Assembly: GCA_964016885.1 (NCBI GenBank)
Contig: OZ024743.1
Span: forward strand, 77,870,874 to 77,934,873
DNA from: Eledone cirrhosa
Lineage: Eukaryota > Mollusca > Cephalopoda > Octopoda > Eledonidae
Direction: 5' to 3'
Length of the DNA stretch: 64,000 nt
Of the stretch, positions 14,141 through 23,640 are shown in pieces (within the stretch, counting starts at the first letter, position 1; the number at the start of each line of letters is the position of its first letter). Position numbers and translations under genes: made by a program. The notes beneath the pieces are model-generated. The model saw nothing but the letters and a program-made list of their open reading frames with translations. It had not been told where the DNA came from and ran no database searches.

Positions 14141-14292
14141 CTGTAAAAGCAGTCGGTATTAGGAAGGGCATCCAGCCATAGAAACTGAACCCGAAACAGT
14201 TCTGTATGAGCATGACATGGGGACCTTATCTGATTTGCTTCGAATTGGGACAACCCGTCTAACCCATGCTAGCGTGGAAAATAGACGGAAGG
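14141..14292 (+). mobile_element. LINE/SINE 3' tail at the satellite boundary
   Basis: Conserved blocks of the tail family appear in order: GGTATTAGGAAGGGCATCCA, CAGTTCTGTATGAGCA, GACAACCCGTCTAACCCATG and CTAGCGTGGAAAATAGACG. The same blocks follow the coding end of LINEs at 25310-25440 and 46400-46556, and occur on the minus strand at 16680, 28370, 29710, 31140, 42860 and 47135. The usual (ATG)n end is missing here. The tail lies on the same strand as the satellite monomers, so the array sits where the short 48-bp unit normally lies in the element. Confidence 0.85.
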
Positions 14293-15090
14293 CCATTTGG
14301 ATTGGAGTTAAAGCATTTGAAATGAAAAGAAAAGAGCAGAATAATGAGACGAACAATATTAATGATGAATCTTATCCAGCGTTGGTTTGCAAACTTCATT
14401 ACAGAAAATCAGTTCCAGTGCTATATTTGTCAGAAAATGCGCAAATCAGGTGGATTGAAGCAATTTCTGAATATAAACAATAAGCAGACCAAAAGTGGAA
14501 ACAAGAACGAAATGATACATCATTTTATTATTTGTTTCATAGGCTTTCAGGATTGAAAAACCATTTGATATATATATATAATAGGTTGACGGAACTAGCA
14601 TGGATATCACTACAATTAGGGGAGATAATTATATAATGGTTAGACTGATAAATATAACATAAGTTATTTCCCTTAGATAGAAATGGTTTCATTATTTCCC
14701 TTTGATTATTTTTAATGACTTGATAACTGCGTGAAAGAGAACACCACCCGAAAAGTCGAAGGTCCGTAGCTTACTCAGGATTAGCGCTTCTGTAAACTAC
14801 TCTTAGGAATTTTTCTACCCTCACCCCCCGTTTATCAAATTTTGCTAATCTATCTCAGGCGAAATATTATTTTAAGTGGTAACATTCCTGCGACAATTTT
14901 TTTTAGACATTAAAAAAACGTTATACATGACAAAAAAGTACATTACAAGAAATCTCATGTTATAAAATAAATAGGATGGGTTGGTGTCTCAATATGTAAA
15001 TTAAACGACGAATTCTGGTTTTTAAAAATATCAATGGGGACAACCTAAAAAATTACCGAATTTCCGATCTCTCGCTTATTCAGATTTTTC
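14293..15090. other. No recognisable feature
   Basis: This is AT-rich single-copy-looking sequence. Short open frames exist (up to 88 codons at 14217-14483, overlapping the tail), but I see no splice-flanked or family-like protein in them. Confidence 0.5.
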
Positions 15091-15129
15091 AGGTTATCAA
15101 ACTTTAACAGGAAACTATGAGGAGGAGGA

Positions 15130-15665
15130 TTATCCAAGATTCAGGCACATAGTTAAGGGTTGGCACAAATACCGAATTGAAGATAGCAAGTTTGACTTTT
15201 ACATCTACTTCCCTTCTTCTGATTACTGAATGCTGAAGATGACACATTACTGCACCAGCTCCTGCAATTATGTACTTAATTCAGTCTTCTGCCTTCCATC
15301 ATTCGTGAAAATGGCCCTGAGGTACTTGAACTTCTCTACCTGCTTCAGTGGAACTCCATTTACCTGTAGAGTGCACTGTGCAGGCTTCCTTGAGAGAACG
15401 AGTGTCTCAGTTTTCACAGCACTGATTTTCATTCCAGCCATGTAGCACTCGGCATCAAACCTATCAAGTGCAAGTAGGAGATCACCTTCTGTCGAGTTAA
15501 GTAACACCATGTCGTCTACAAATTCCAGCTGACTGATTTTACACCCGCAAGTCGTGATATCACTTCCAAACTGGCAGCGTATGTCAATCCTGTTCGTGTA
15601 AATAATGAACAGGAGATGTGACACTATGCACCCTTGATGGAGGCCGACTCACACATTAAAGGGTT
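15130..15665 (-). pseudogene. LINE reverse transcriptase fragment
   Basis: Read on the minus strand, a frame of about 118 codons (15268-15624) contains the reverse transcriptase active-site stretch FVDDMVLL, followed by the downstream motif MAGMKISAVKTETLVLSR and a VEKFKYL segment. These are the C-terminal palm and thumb of a non-LTR retrotransposon polymerase. The region 15135-15290 matches 27890-28010 base for base in most positions, so both belong to one dispersed family; another copy of the palm region lies at 30205-30430. The fragment lacks an endonuclease and the N-terminal RT motifs. I could not assign a clade. Confidence 0.75.
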
Positions 15666-15769
15666 TTGATTTAGCACCATTCATTTGAACACAAATACTT
15701 GGACATCAGGGCAACAACAAGCTGACCATCAATCCCATACTCCTGCAAAGCTTGTAGAACTAGTCAAGG

Positions 15770-16150
15770 GTGTTAAATACCCAGACACACATTATAGGGC
15801 TAGTCAAGGGTGTTAAATACCCAGACACATTGTAGGGCTAGTCAAGGGTGTTAAATATCCAGACACACATTGTAGGGCTAGTCAAGGGTGTTAAATACCC
15901 AGACACACATTATAGGGCTAGTCAAGGGTGTTAAATATCCAGACACACATTGTAGGGCTAGTCAAGGGTGTTAGTTACCTAGGTACACATTGTAGAGTAA
16001 GCCTAAGGTGTTAAATACACAGACACACATTGTAGAGTTAGCATAGGGTGGTAAACACCTAGGTGCACATTGTAGAGCTAGCCTGCAATGCTAACTACCC
16101 AGACGCACATTGTAGAGTTAGCATAGGGTGGTAAATAGCCAGGTGTCAAC
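15770..16150 (+). repeat. 40-bp minisatellite, about 9 copies
   Basis: The unit contains GGCTAGTCAAGGGTGTTAAA followed by TACCCAGACACACATTATAG. Spacings between successive GGGCTAG blocks are 38 and 40 bp. The last four units are more diverged (AGCCTAAGGTG, AGCATAGGGTG). The reverse complement of the same unit forms a second array at 27165-27365. Confidence 0.9.
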
Positions 16151-16159
16151 TCTGATCTT

Positions 16160-16470
16160 ACAACATCTATAGATGTGAAGGTGTGAAAGACAACTAGTTT
16201 CCAATATTTCAGTTGATTTTAATGTCTATCTTGCTGCTGTGCATGGCTGTATGGTGAAAGAGTTTGTATTGAAACCACATAGTTCTGAGTTTAGTGTCAC
16301 TACATAGCACCTTACACGCGTGTCTACTTCTAATGCCTTGTGAGTGAAATTTGGTTGAAGGAAACTGTACCGAAGCCAGCCATATAGATAAACACAATTT
16401 AGCATGATAAAATCGACAATGACACATTTCTTCTAGCAAAGTCTGTGGCAGCCTAAAATAACAAATTGGG
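16160..16470. other. No recognisable feature
   Basis: I see no repeat unit, protein motif or RNA structure that I can support here. A 76-codon minus-strand frame has no recognisable family. Confidence 0.4.
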
Positions 16471-16517
16471 TGTTTAACAATTCAGCGACATTTCGACATG
16501 AGTCTAAATGTGAGAAC

Positions 16518-16608
16518 ACATAGCTGAGGAGCTTTCAACCCAGAGTCAGGAATGAACATTATTCGATTGTTCCTCGAGCTGATCAGCAGTGAAACATATG
16601 TAATATGT
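16518..16608 (+). ncRNA. Degenerate hammerhead ribozyme motif
   Basis: CTGAGGA at 16524-16530 and GAAA at 16591-16594 form the two core boxes. Helix I is ACATAG (16518) against ATATGT (16603), with one mismatch at the base pair next to the core. Helix III is a short ACATATGT hairpin ending in GTA, the expected cleavage triplet form NUH. Stem II is long and has three extra bases before GAAA. It resembles the better copy at 17084-17178, so I read it as a decayed member of that family. Confidence 0.4.
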
Positions 16609-16674
16609 AATTAAATTTGTATATGATGCAATACTGATTCTTTGTTCTCATTTCTTCTTCTTATATATATATAT

Positions 16675-17022
16675 ATCATCATCCTCCTCCTCATCATCAT
16701 CATTTTACGTCCGCTTTTCCCAGCTTGCAAGGGTGGGATGGGAACTGATTCTGCCTTTATTTCTACAGCTGGATGCCCTTCCTAACACCAACCTCATTTA
16801 CAGTGAGTTCTGGGTGCTTTTTTGCCGTGGCACCTCCACGACCACTTTGCAGTTGAATGATATGGACCCCAGTCCCTATAATCTCATTTCTCCAGCTGAG
16901 TAAACTGGAGCAATGTGAAATAAAGTGTCTTGCTCAAGGAAACAACACATCACCCGGTCTAAGAATTGAACTCACAACCTTTCGATTGCAAGGCCAATGC
17001 TCTAACCACTAAGCCTCCATAT
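16675..17022 (-). mobile_element. tRNA-derived SINE with a LINE-type 3' tail
   Basis: On the minus strand it starts with a tRNA-like head: CTTAGTGGTTAGAGCATTGG is an A-box region, and GTTGTGAGTTCAATTC resembles a B box. These are internal RNA polymerase III promoter elements. A short body ending near 16850 follows, then one 48-bp-type unit (AAAGTGGTCGTGGAGGTGCC ... AAAAAAGCACCCAG), the GGGCATCCAGCTGTAG block and a terminal (ATG/AGG)n run. The tail is shared with the LINEs in this window, as expected for a SINE that borrows LINE machinery. The single unit is bounded by two CTGTAAA/TGCAAAG-like copies, the arrangement from which a tandem array could start. Confidence 0.8.
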
Positions 17023-17083
17023 ATATATATAAGTGGTGTGGGATGCTTAAACCGCCCGTAAGCGGTATGCTTTGTAGAATCGA

Positions 17084-17178
17084 GACATATCTGAGGATCT
17101 TACGATTTCAGAGTCAGGTTTGATCATTGGATCGATCGGGCCTCAAGCTGGTCGCCAGAGAAACGATTGTAATATGTC
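17084..17178 (+). ncRNA. Hammerhead ribozyme candidate
   Basis: The core boxes are CTGAGGA (17091-17097) and GAAA (17160-17163). Helix I pairs GACATAT (17084-17090) with ATATGTC (17172-17178), seven perfect base pairs. Helix III is AC/GT with loop GATT and ends in GTA, giving a cleavage site after 17171. Stem II closes with TCT/AGA (17098-17100 and 17157-17159) and encloses an arm of more than 50 nt with local GATC palindromes. Related copies are at 16518-16608 and 17392-17470. In known hammerheads the long-range helix and these boxes suffice for folding; activity here is untested. Confidence 0.6.
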
Positions 17179-17221
17179 TAATAAATCTTATTCGTCGCAC
17201 CACTGATTCTCCGTTTCTTAT

Positions 17222-17325
<104 letters not shown>

Positions 17326-17391
17326 TATATATCTGGCAGTAAGCGATATATTTAGAAACTGTGAGACTTTACGTCCTATAGAATGGAAATA

Positions 17392-17470
17392 GCTATCTGA
17401 AGAGCTGATCTTTCCGTTGGAAATTCTCTGGATTTCCAATCTTTTGTGAAGCGAAACCGCCGGTAATAGC
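17392..17470 (+). ncRNA. Hammerhead ribozyme-like motif
   Basis: CTGAAGA (17397-17403) and GAAA (17453-17456) form the core. Helix I is GCTAT (17392-17396) with ATAGC (17466-17470), five perfect pairs. Helix III is ACC/GGT with a three-base loop and ends in GTA at 17463-17465. Stem II closes with GCT/AGC and contains an internal perfect 8-bp hairpin (TTGGAAAT/ATTTCCAA), with an internal loop of about 10 nt on each side between them. The large internal loop lowers confidence. Confidence 0.45.
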
Positions 17471-17561
17471 ATTTTGGACAGGTGAATATTTAAATCGTAT
17501 TTTAATTTATTTAAAAGATTGTTTAATGTTTGCTTGTTCCGCTCATCTCAATTATATATAA

Positions 17562-17610
<49 letters not shown>

Positions 17611-17618
<8 letters not shown>

Positions 17619-18120
17619 ATTGAGGTTGGTAATAGCACATGGAATATATAAGAGACAGAATACTTTTTTGTGAAAAAACATAATTTTATAAGGTAAGGAA
17701 ATAATAAAGGGTATAAAAAATGACCGGTTTCGATGGGTCTGCAAAAGCCATCTTTTCAAATGTTGATTAATATTAAGAAAAATTAATAATACGAAGAGTT
17801 AAAATTTGAGACTTGAAAATTCAAGTATAAAATTCATTGTGGGATTTCATAGCAGTTTTCATCTAGGTAGCAACAACAGGTTGACTGCTGTGTCCCTTTC
17901 TGGTAGTGAATGAGAAGTTATTTGGGGTGTGGGTTATTTTATAAAGGTCAGATTTAGCAATCGCCAGCTGCTGGTCAGTGAGGGGGTGGAAGCAATATAC
18001 ACACACATATCTTCCTGTGATGGGTAGGAGAGTGTATATATATATATACACACACACACACACCCCCACACATACATACACACACACATATATATATACA
18101 TACACACATACAAACATCCA
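17611..18120 (+). repeat. Left arm of 510-bp inverted repeat around a PLE
   Basis: This stretch is the reverse complement of 20216-20726, including the CA/TA microsatellite run, the TGGGTAGGAGAGTGTATATA block and the GAGAAAATTGAGGTTGG end. It abuts the PLE reading frame exactly at 18120. It also contains, on the minus strand, the block ATCGAAACCGGTC, typical of the GAAA side of PLE-associated hammerheads but without an intact CTGANGA. Confidence 0.9.
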
Positions 18121-19668
18121 ATTATAGCAGGCCCTACATGTGAAACCCACAGACTTAGCAACTTTCTGGACATCCTACTGAAACCCTTTCTACAACATAT
18201 ACAGAGCTACATACGAGATGACCTTGACATGCTGAAACACCTCCCTAAAACAGTAAGTGCAAATACAATTCTTGTCTCCTTTGACGTAATAAACCTCTAC
18301 ACAAACATACCTCACAACTATGGAATAACAGCAGTCCAATACTGGCTTAACACACACCCATCAGAAATACCGACACGCATCAACACAGATTTTATCACTG
18401 ACGGACTCCGCTTTATCCTACAAAATAACTACTTCACATTCAATGGTTCAACATACAGACAAGTATCAGGTACGGCAATGGGCACGAAAGTAGCACCCAC
18501 ATATGCCAACCTAGTCATGGGATTCCATGAAGAACAAATATACAGTCAGTCCCTTCTCTTATTTGGAGACTCTTTCCACACACACCTCAAAGCCAATTGG
18601 AAAAGATATCTAGACGACTGCTTTATCCTATGGCAAGAAGACATGAACTCACTTACTACGTTTAAAAACATGATAAACAACATAGATAATAACATACAAT
18701 TCACAATGGAATCCAATCCTAAGGAATTAGCCTTCTTGGATATTCTCATCTCTGTAATAGACGGGAAATTAGATACAGATATATTCTATAAACCCACAGA
18801 TTCCAAGCAATACCTCTTTTTCACATCAAGTCACCCAAAACATACAAAACTTAACATTCCTTACAATTTGGCCAAACGTATATGTACCATAGTATCAGAT
18901 CCACCTAAACGGGAGCAAAGACTAAAGGAACTAAAAGACACCCTTATCTTAAGAGCCTTTCCACTTGAAATAATCAACAATGGAATAGACAGGGCAAAAC
19001 ACCTAAATCCCCATCAACTTAACAATCCAAAACAGAAAACCACACTCAACACCCTGCCATATGTATCCACTTTCAACCCCAGAAATACCGAAATGTTTGA
19101 TCACCTACACAAAAACCTCCCCATCCTACTTAAAGATGTAAAAATGAAGTCTATTCTTGAAACACACAAGATCCTTAAAAGTAAAAGACAACCCAAATCA
19201 CTTAAACGCATTCTCACTGGACCAAATATACCCAAACCAATCCTCAACCCTACAGTTACCAAATGTGGTAGAACAAACTGTGGAACGTGCCTCTACCTCA
19301 CTGAAGGACAAACATTTACATTCAAAGATGGCCAAACATTTACAGTAAAAAACAATTTCACCTGCAACTCGGAGAACTTGATTTACGCAATAACTTGCGG
19401 TGGGTGCAAACACAACTACATAGGACAGACGGGCACCTCATTACGCAAAAGAATGACCATCCACCGCCAACAAATCCGGGACGCTAACACAAGAAAAATC
19501 CCCTTGAGCAGCCATATTGCGAACTGCGCAGGAATGACACTACCCAACTTTAAAATCTTCCCCTTCTACAAGTGCTCAGATTCGTTCACACAACAACAAA
19601 GAATAAACAAAGAAAATCTATTCCTTAACAAATTTAAACCAAAACTAAACGGGTTATCACCCCAATAG
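18118..19668 (+). pseudogene. Penelope-like element polyprotein, N-truncated (RT and GIY-YIG endonuclease)
   Basis: The frame is open without a start codon from the inverted-repeat junction, with PIIAGPTCETHRLS preceding the first Met at 18229. The following 479 codons hold reverse transcriptase motif A (FDVINLYTNIPH), motif B (GTAMGTKVAPTYANL), motif C with the catalytic YLDD at residues 127-130 counted from that Met, and a thumb-side FLDIL ... KPTDS. A Cys-rich linker (KCGRTNCGTC) leads to a C-terminal GIY-YIG nuclease: IYAITC, then YIGQTG near residue 397, a following LRKRM arginine, and a final KPKLNG. Such enzymes nick chromosomal DNA and prime reverse transcription there. There is no internal stop, so this is a young copy; the N-terminal part of RT is missing. 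It belongs to a different PLE family from the two further right. Confidence 0.88.
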
Positions 19669-20069
19669 AATTGTCATAAAATATAAACACACATACGCAC
19701 GGAATCACTACTATTAAAGACCAGAGACCAATTCTGTAGAATCAGGTTTATTCATTGACAGACCATGCCTTTGTGTGACCAACACATCCATGTTAAACCC
19801 TGCACGTGCACACACATATATCTATATATATATGCGCACACAGAATTCACCACTGTCGGTTGCGGGGCCCAATCTACATGAAGAACTCAATGTGATCAGA
19901 ATGACTTGTATTTTAATTTCACTGCCCCAACTTCTTATATTATGGAAAAAATATATGTCTGTATGTATATATATATATATATATTTGAGGGCCATTTCTC
20001 TGTGTGTGGGTGTATGTATGTGTGTGTGTGTGTGTGTGAGTATGTGTGTGCATGTGGATGTATGTATTG

Positions 20070-20108
<39 letters not shown>

Positions 20109-20215
20109 GGGTATCTGGATGTATGCGTATGTGTATATATATATATATATGCGTGTGTGTGTGTGTGTGTATATATATATGTGTGTGTATATATATGTGT
20201 GTGTGTGTGTGTGTG
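19669..20215 (+). other. PLE 3' region followed by TG/TA microsatellites
   Basis: The first 100 bp are the PLE 3' untranslated region. A block around 19728-19770 (GTAGAATCAGGTTTATTCAT) resembles the stem II arm of the hammerhead at 17084-17178, suggesting that ribozyme family belongs to this PLE lineage. From about 19960 the sequence is imperfect (TG)n, (TA)n and (TATG)n. The long open frames across it are an effect of the microsatellite. Confidence 0.6.
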
Positions 20216-20726
20216 TGGATGTTTGTATGTGTGTATGTATATATATATATGTGTGTGTGTGTATGTATGTGTGGGGGTGTGTGTGTGTGTGTATATATAT
20301 ATATACACTCTCCTACCCATCACAGGAAGATATGTGTGTGTATATTGCTTCCACCCCCTCACTGACCAGCAGCTGGCGATTGCTAAATCTGACCTTTATA
20401 AAATAACCCACACCCCAAATAACTTCTCATTCACTACCAGAAAGGGACACAGCAGTCAACCTGTTGTTGCTACCTAGATGAAAACTGCTATGAAATCCCA
20501 CAATGAATTTTATACTTGAATTTTCAAGTCTCAAATTTTAACTCTTCGTATTATTAATTTTTCTTAATATTAATCAACATTTGAAAAGATGGCTTTTGCA
20601 GACCCATCGAAACCGGTCATTTTTTATACCCTTTATTATTTCCTTACCTTATAAAATTATGTTTTTTCACAAAAAAGTATTCTGTCTCTTATATATTCCA
20701 TGTGCCATTACCAACCTCAATTTTCT
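20216..20726 (-). repeat. Right arm of 510-bp inverted repeat around a PLE
   Basis: This is the reverse complement of 17611-18120 with few differences (for example CATTACC against GTAATAG). On the plus strand it carries GATGGCTTTTGCAG ... CCATCGAAACCGGTC, a hairpin followed by GAAA and a palindromic ACCGGT, which resembles half of a hammerhead core. Confidence 0.9.
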
Positions 20727-20759
20727 CTATAACCTTCGTTTTGTGTAGAAAATTACACT

Positions 20760-20764
<5 letters not shown>

Positions 20765-20840
<76 letters not shown>
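20765..20840. repeat. (AT)n microsatellite
   Basis: An AT dinucleotide run of about 75 bp adjoining the palindromic element to its right. Confidence 0.9.
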
Positions 20841-20842
<2 letters not shown>

Positions 20843-21495
20843 CAAAGATCGGAATTAAAGTATTCCGCAGTTCACAGTAATAATAATATTAGCTCGAAGA
20901 AGAACAGAGAATATATATTACACAGAGAGAAGTGTGTTACACAGTGAGAGGTGTGTAAACAATTATTACATGAAAATTCTCTGTTCTTCTTCGAGCTAAT
21001 ATTATTATTACTGTGAACTGCGGAATACTTTAATTCCGATCTTTGTATATTTAACGAGCTCCAGATTGTTGAGCTAAGAAATTCGAATGGTTGGGCTGCT
21101 CTCTCTAGCATTTTCCCCCAATTCATGAGAGCCGTTATTTGATGCAAATAACACGTGATTTCGCCCTACTCTGGGCAGCGTGTTTATTAGCTTTCTCTCT
21201 CTCCATTAGGCTAGATGTGTCGTGAACAGCACCCATACTTGCTGACTGAGGATCCTATGTTAAGCTGCACATTTCTGTGGTGAAACGAACTAAATTTGTA
21301 TCAGCAAGCTTATAGTTATAAGGTTAGTAATTTAAAACTCTACTTCAGATATTTGATTCTGACTTAGTTTTTTTCTATTTAATTGCTAATCTGTAGGTAT
21401 TGTTCTCCATACAGTAACGGTTAAACTCACATGTCATAATTTTTTACACACCTCTCACTGTGTTACACACTTCTCTCTGTGTAATATATTTGTAT
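20841..21495 (+). mobile_element. Palindromic foldback element with a hammerhead
   Basis: A 72-bp arm at 20841-20912 is repeated in inverse at 20976-21047 with almost no change. Between the arms is ATTACACAGAGAGAAGTGTG ... GTGAGAGGTGTGT, and the inverse of that block occurs again at 21440-21490. The structure is therefore a partial head-to-head dimer: a core of about 565 bp (20919-21483) between roughly 45-bp inverted ends flanked by TA, plus an inverted fragment of its own interior at the left. It has no coding potential. The core includes the hammerhead at 21238-21308. The family is unknown to me. Confidence 0.65.
21238..21308 (+). ncRNA. Hammerhead ribozyme candidate
   Basis: Helix I is CTTGCTGA (21238-21245) with TCAGCAAG (21301-21308), eight perfect pairs. 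The core boxes are CTGAGGA (21246-21252) and GAAA (21282-21285). Helix III is ACGAA/TTTGT, five pairs with one G-T wobble, loop CTAAA, ending in GTA, so cleavage is expected after 21300. Stem II (21253-21281) is poor: CC/GG plus an inner GCACA/TGTG helix, with a T-T opposition next to the core. The shared CTGAGGA and GTA link it to the motif at 17084. Confidence 0.58.
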
Positions 21496-21511
21496 ACATA
21501 TATATATATTA

Positions 21512-21799
21512 AGGCGCATGACTTAGTGGTTAGAGCATCGGGCTTGCAACTGAGAGGTTGTGAGTTCGATTCTCAGACCGGGTGATGCGTTGTGTCCTTG
21601 AACAAGACGCTTTATTTCACATTGCTCCAGTTTGCTCAGCTGTAGAAATGAGTTGTGACATCACTGGTGTCAAGCTGTATCAGCCATTGCCTTTCCCTTG
21701 GACAACATCAGTGGCATGGAGATGGGAGACTGTTAAGCATGGGCGACTGCTGGTCTTCCACATAATAAACAAACTGCCCAGGCTTGTGCCTCGGAGGGC
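21512..21799 (+). mobile_element. tRNA-derived octopus-type SINE, 3' end missing
   Basis: The tRNA-like head has an A-box region (TTAGTGGTTAGAGCATCGGG) and a clear B box (GAGTTCGATTC), the internal RNA polymerase III promoter. The body follows with the TTGTGTCCTTGAACAAGAC and TTTCACATTGCTCCAG blocks, and a second part including CATGGGCGACTGCTGGTC and TGTGCCTCGGAGGG. It breaks at 21799, exactly where the foldback arm at 21800 begins, and its expected continuation does not reappear on the other side. Confidence 0.8.
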
Positions 21800-22368
21800 T
21801 TACTGTACAGTTTCACTTTGCAAAACATTAGATATCACATGGATATTAATGGAAAAACAAAGATCATCAGGGAAGCATTTTCCTTTCCTAGGGTTAAAAA
21901 CCTCAGGAACGATAAAATATATGACCTCGTCCCCAGCTAACATGGGTCTGAAAGGTAGTAAAAGTGACCCGTATATACGCCGGTGTGGAGTGAAGGCGGG
22001 AAATCACAGACTAGTTGTCTATAGTCGCCACTAAAAAATAGCAGCTAGATATAACGACAGATTTGTTCTCTACATAACGGAGAATAATGAATAAAGTTAA
22101 TATTTCTGAGGGTACAAGGTACCCCCAGAAATACATAGGTTGTCTATGATTCAAGGTGGTTCTATGGTAATCATTCACTCCACACCGGCGTATATACGGG
22201 TCACTTTTACGACCTTTCAGACCCATGTTAGCTGGGAACGAGGTCATATATTTTATCGTTCCTGAGGTTTTTAACCCTAGGAAAGGAAAATGCTTCTCTG
22301 ATGATCTTTGTTTTTCCATTAATATCCATGTGATATCTAATGTTTTGCAAAGTGAAACTGTACAGTAA
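21800..22368. mobile_element. Foldback element with 195-bp inverted arms
   Basis: The left arm 21800-21994 begins TTACTGTACAGTTTCACTTT and the right arm 22174-22368 is its reverse complement with a handful of changes. The spacer is about 180 bp. There is no open frame of recognisable type. The long terminal inverted repeats and small size fit a MITE-like or foldback transposon; no target-site duplication is obvious. Confidence 0.7.
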
Positions 22369-22479
22369 GGGCCATTTGAATAGGTAAATATTTATATTAT
22401 ATTTTTTAATTTTGATTAATTTTAATTTTAAATTAATTTTGATTTATTTTGAAAAATTGGTTGAATTTTACTTGTTCTG

Positions 22480-22486
22480 CTTATCT

Positions 22487-22568
<82 letters not shown>
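22480..22568. repeat. (AT)n(AG)n compound microsatellite
   Basis: An AT run passes into an AG run of about 40 bp. The preceding GCTTGTTC/TCTTGAT context and following AATCGAAGTTAGT resemble the flank of the arm at 17600, so this may be a decayed arm of the same repeat. Confidence 0.8.
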
Positions 22569-22570
<2 letters not shown>

Positions 22571-22716
22571 AGACAAATCGAAGTTAGTGTTGCAGCATAG
22601 TACAAACCTTATTACAATTGCTTCAATATCAATCAGCTCAGAGAATAATCAAAATGAAGGGGCCTGACACCTTTTTCGATATCTTGTTAGATATGCAAAG
22701 ACACATCTAAAGTCAA

Positions 22717-22911
22717 TAATTGTTACTACTTTTGGCACAAGGCCAGCAATTATCCCAGTGTATTACTGGTACTTTATTTTATCGACCCCGTAAGGATGAA
22801 GGGAAAAGTTAACCTCGGCGGGATTTGAACTCAAACCATAAAGGGCCGTAACTCTATGCTGCAAAGCATGGCGTCCGACCCTCTACCGATACTGCCAATC
22901 CACCGCCCTAA
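22717..22911 (-). mobile_element. tRNA-derived SINE, near full length
   Basis: On the minus strand the head has GTATCGGTAGAGGG (A-box region) and GAGTTCAAATCCC (B box). The body has CATCCTTACGGGGTCGATAA, AAAGTACCAGTAATACACTG and GCTGGCCTTGTGCC, ending at CAATT. Other copies are at 28171-28280, 30047-30208, 52226-52410, 55968-56145 and 58128-58392. Confidence 0.9.
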
Positions 22912-23135
22912 AGTCAATAATGTTTGTACATATGCTGTAATACAGACTTTGATTCCTCAATCTATTTCCACTCTGCACATTACAGCCGCCTTTACCCTGG
23001 AATACAATCCAAACGAGATGAACCTCATAACAGCATTGAGTGCTTTGATGGGTGTGCTACCTGTAACAGTAGTTACACATCTAACATATATATATATAAA
23101 TATATATATGATAGGTAAGTATGTTTTGAAACAGA

Positions 23136-23547
23136 TAGCAAGTTTGAAATTAAAAATAGAAGCTTTCGCCATATTCTTTTTACTAAAGGAATTTTAGCCT
23201 GATAGTGGGGTTTAGAACCCTCTAAGAAATGGAAAAAGATGAGTAATGACGTACATGGGAGTTAAACCCCTATCCTTGGTTATCCAAACCACTGTGCTAC
23301 CATTACACCAATACATCATCCATCTTCTTCCATTCAAATTAGAAGCTACATTCTTAGCAAGTATAATGACATGTTTAGAAACAGCGAGCAAGTTTAAAAT
23401 TAGAAATAGAAGCTTTCGCCATATTTTTGACTACAGAAATTTTAGCCTGATAGTGGGGTTGTTATTACTCATCTTTTTCTATTTCTTTGAAGGTTCTAAA
23501 CCCCACTATCAGGCTAAAATTTCTATAGTAAAAAATATGGTGAAAGC

Positions 23548-23550
<3 letters not shown>
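23136..23550. repeat. Inverted and direct copies of a short element
   Basis: The same roughly 90-115 bp sequence (GAAGCTTTCGCCATATT ... TTTTAGCCTGATAGTGGGGT) occurs at 23136-23250 (+), at 23386-23460 (+) and in inverse at 23461-23550. The last two form a near-perfect palindrome (arms 23409-23460 and 23499-23550). Between the first two is a tRNA-like stretch (GGTTATCCAAACCACTGTGC) that I could not classify. Confidence 0.75.

Positions 23551-23638
<88 letters not shown>
23551..23638. repeat. (AT)n microsatellite
   Basis: An AT run of about 88 bp between the palindrome and the first 334-bp direct repeat. Confidence 0.95.

Positions 23639-23640
<2 letters not shown>

Noticed and set aside
14217..14556. 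Short plus-strand frames after the satellite as a possible exon
   Set aside because: The longer one overlaps the transposon tail, there is no family resemblance, and no convincing splice sites flank it.
19775..20477. Open frames of 140-196 codons in the PLE flank
   Set aside because: They lie across TG/TA microsatellites and inverted-repeat sequence.
21512..21590. tRNA gene
   Set aside because: A and B boxes are present, but the sequence cannot form a full cloverleaf and continues directly into a SINE body.
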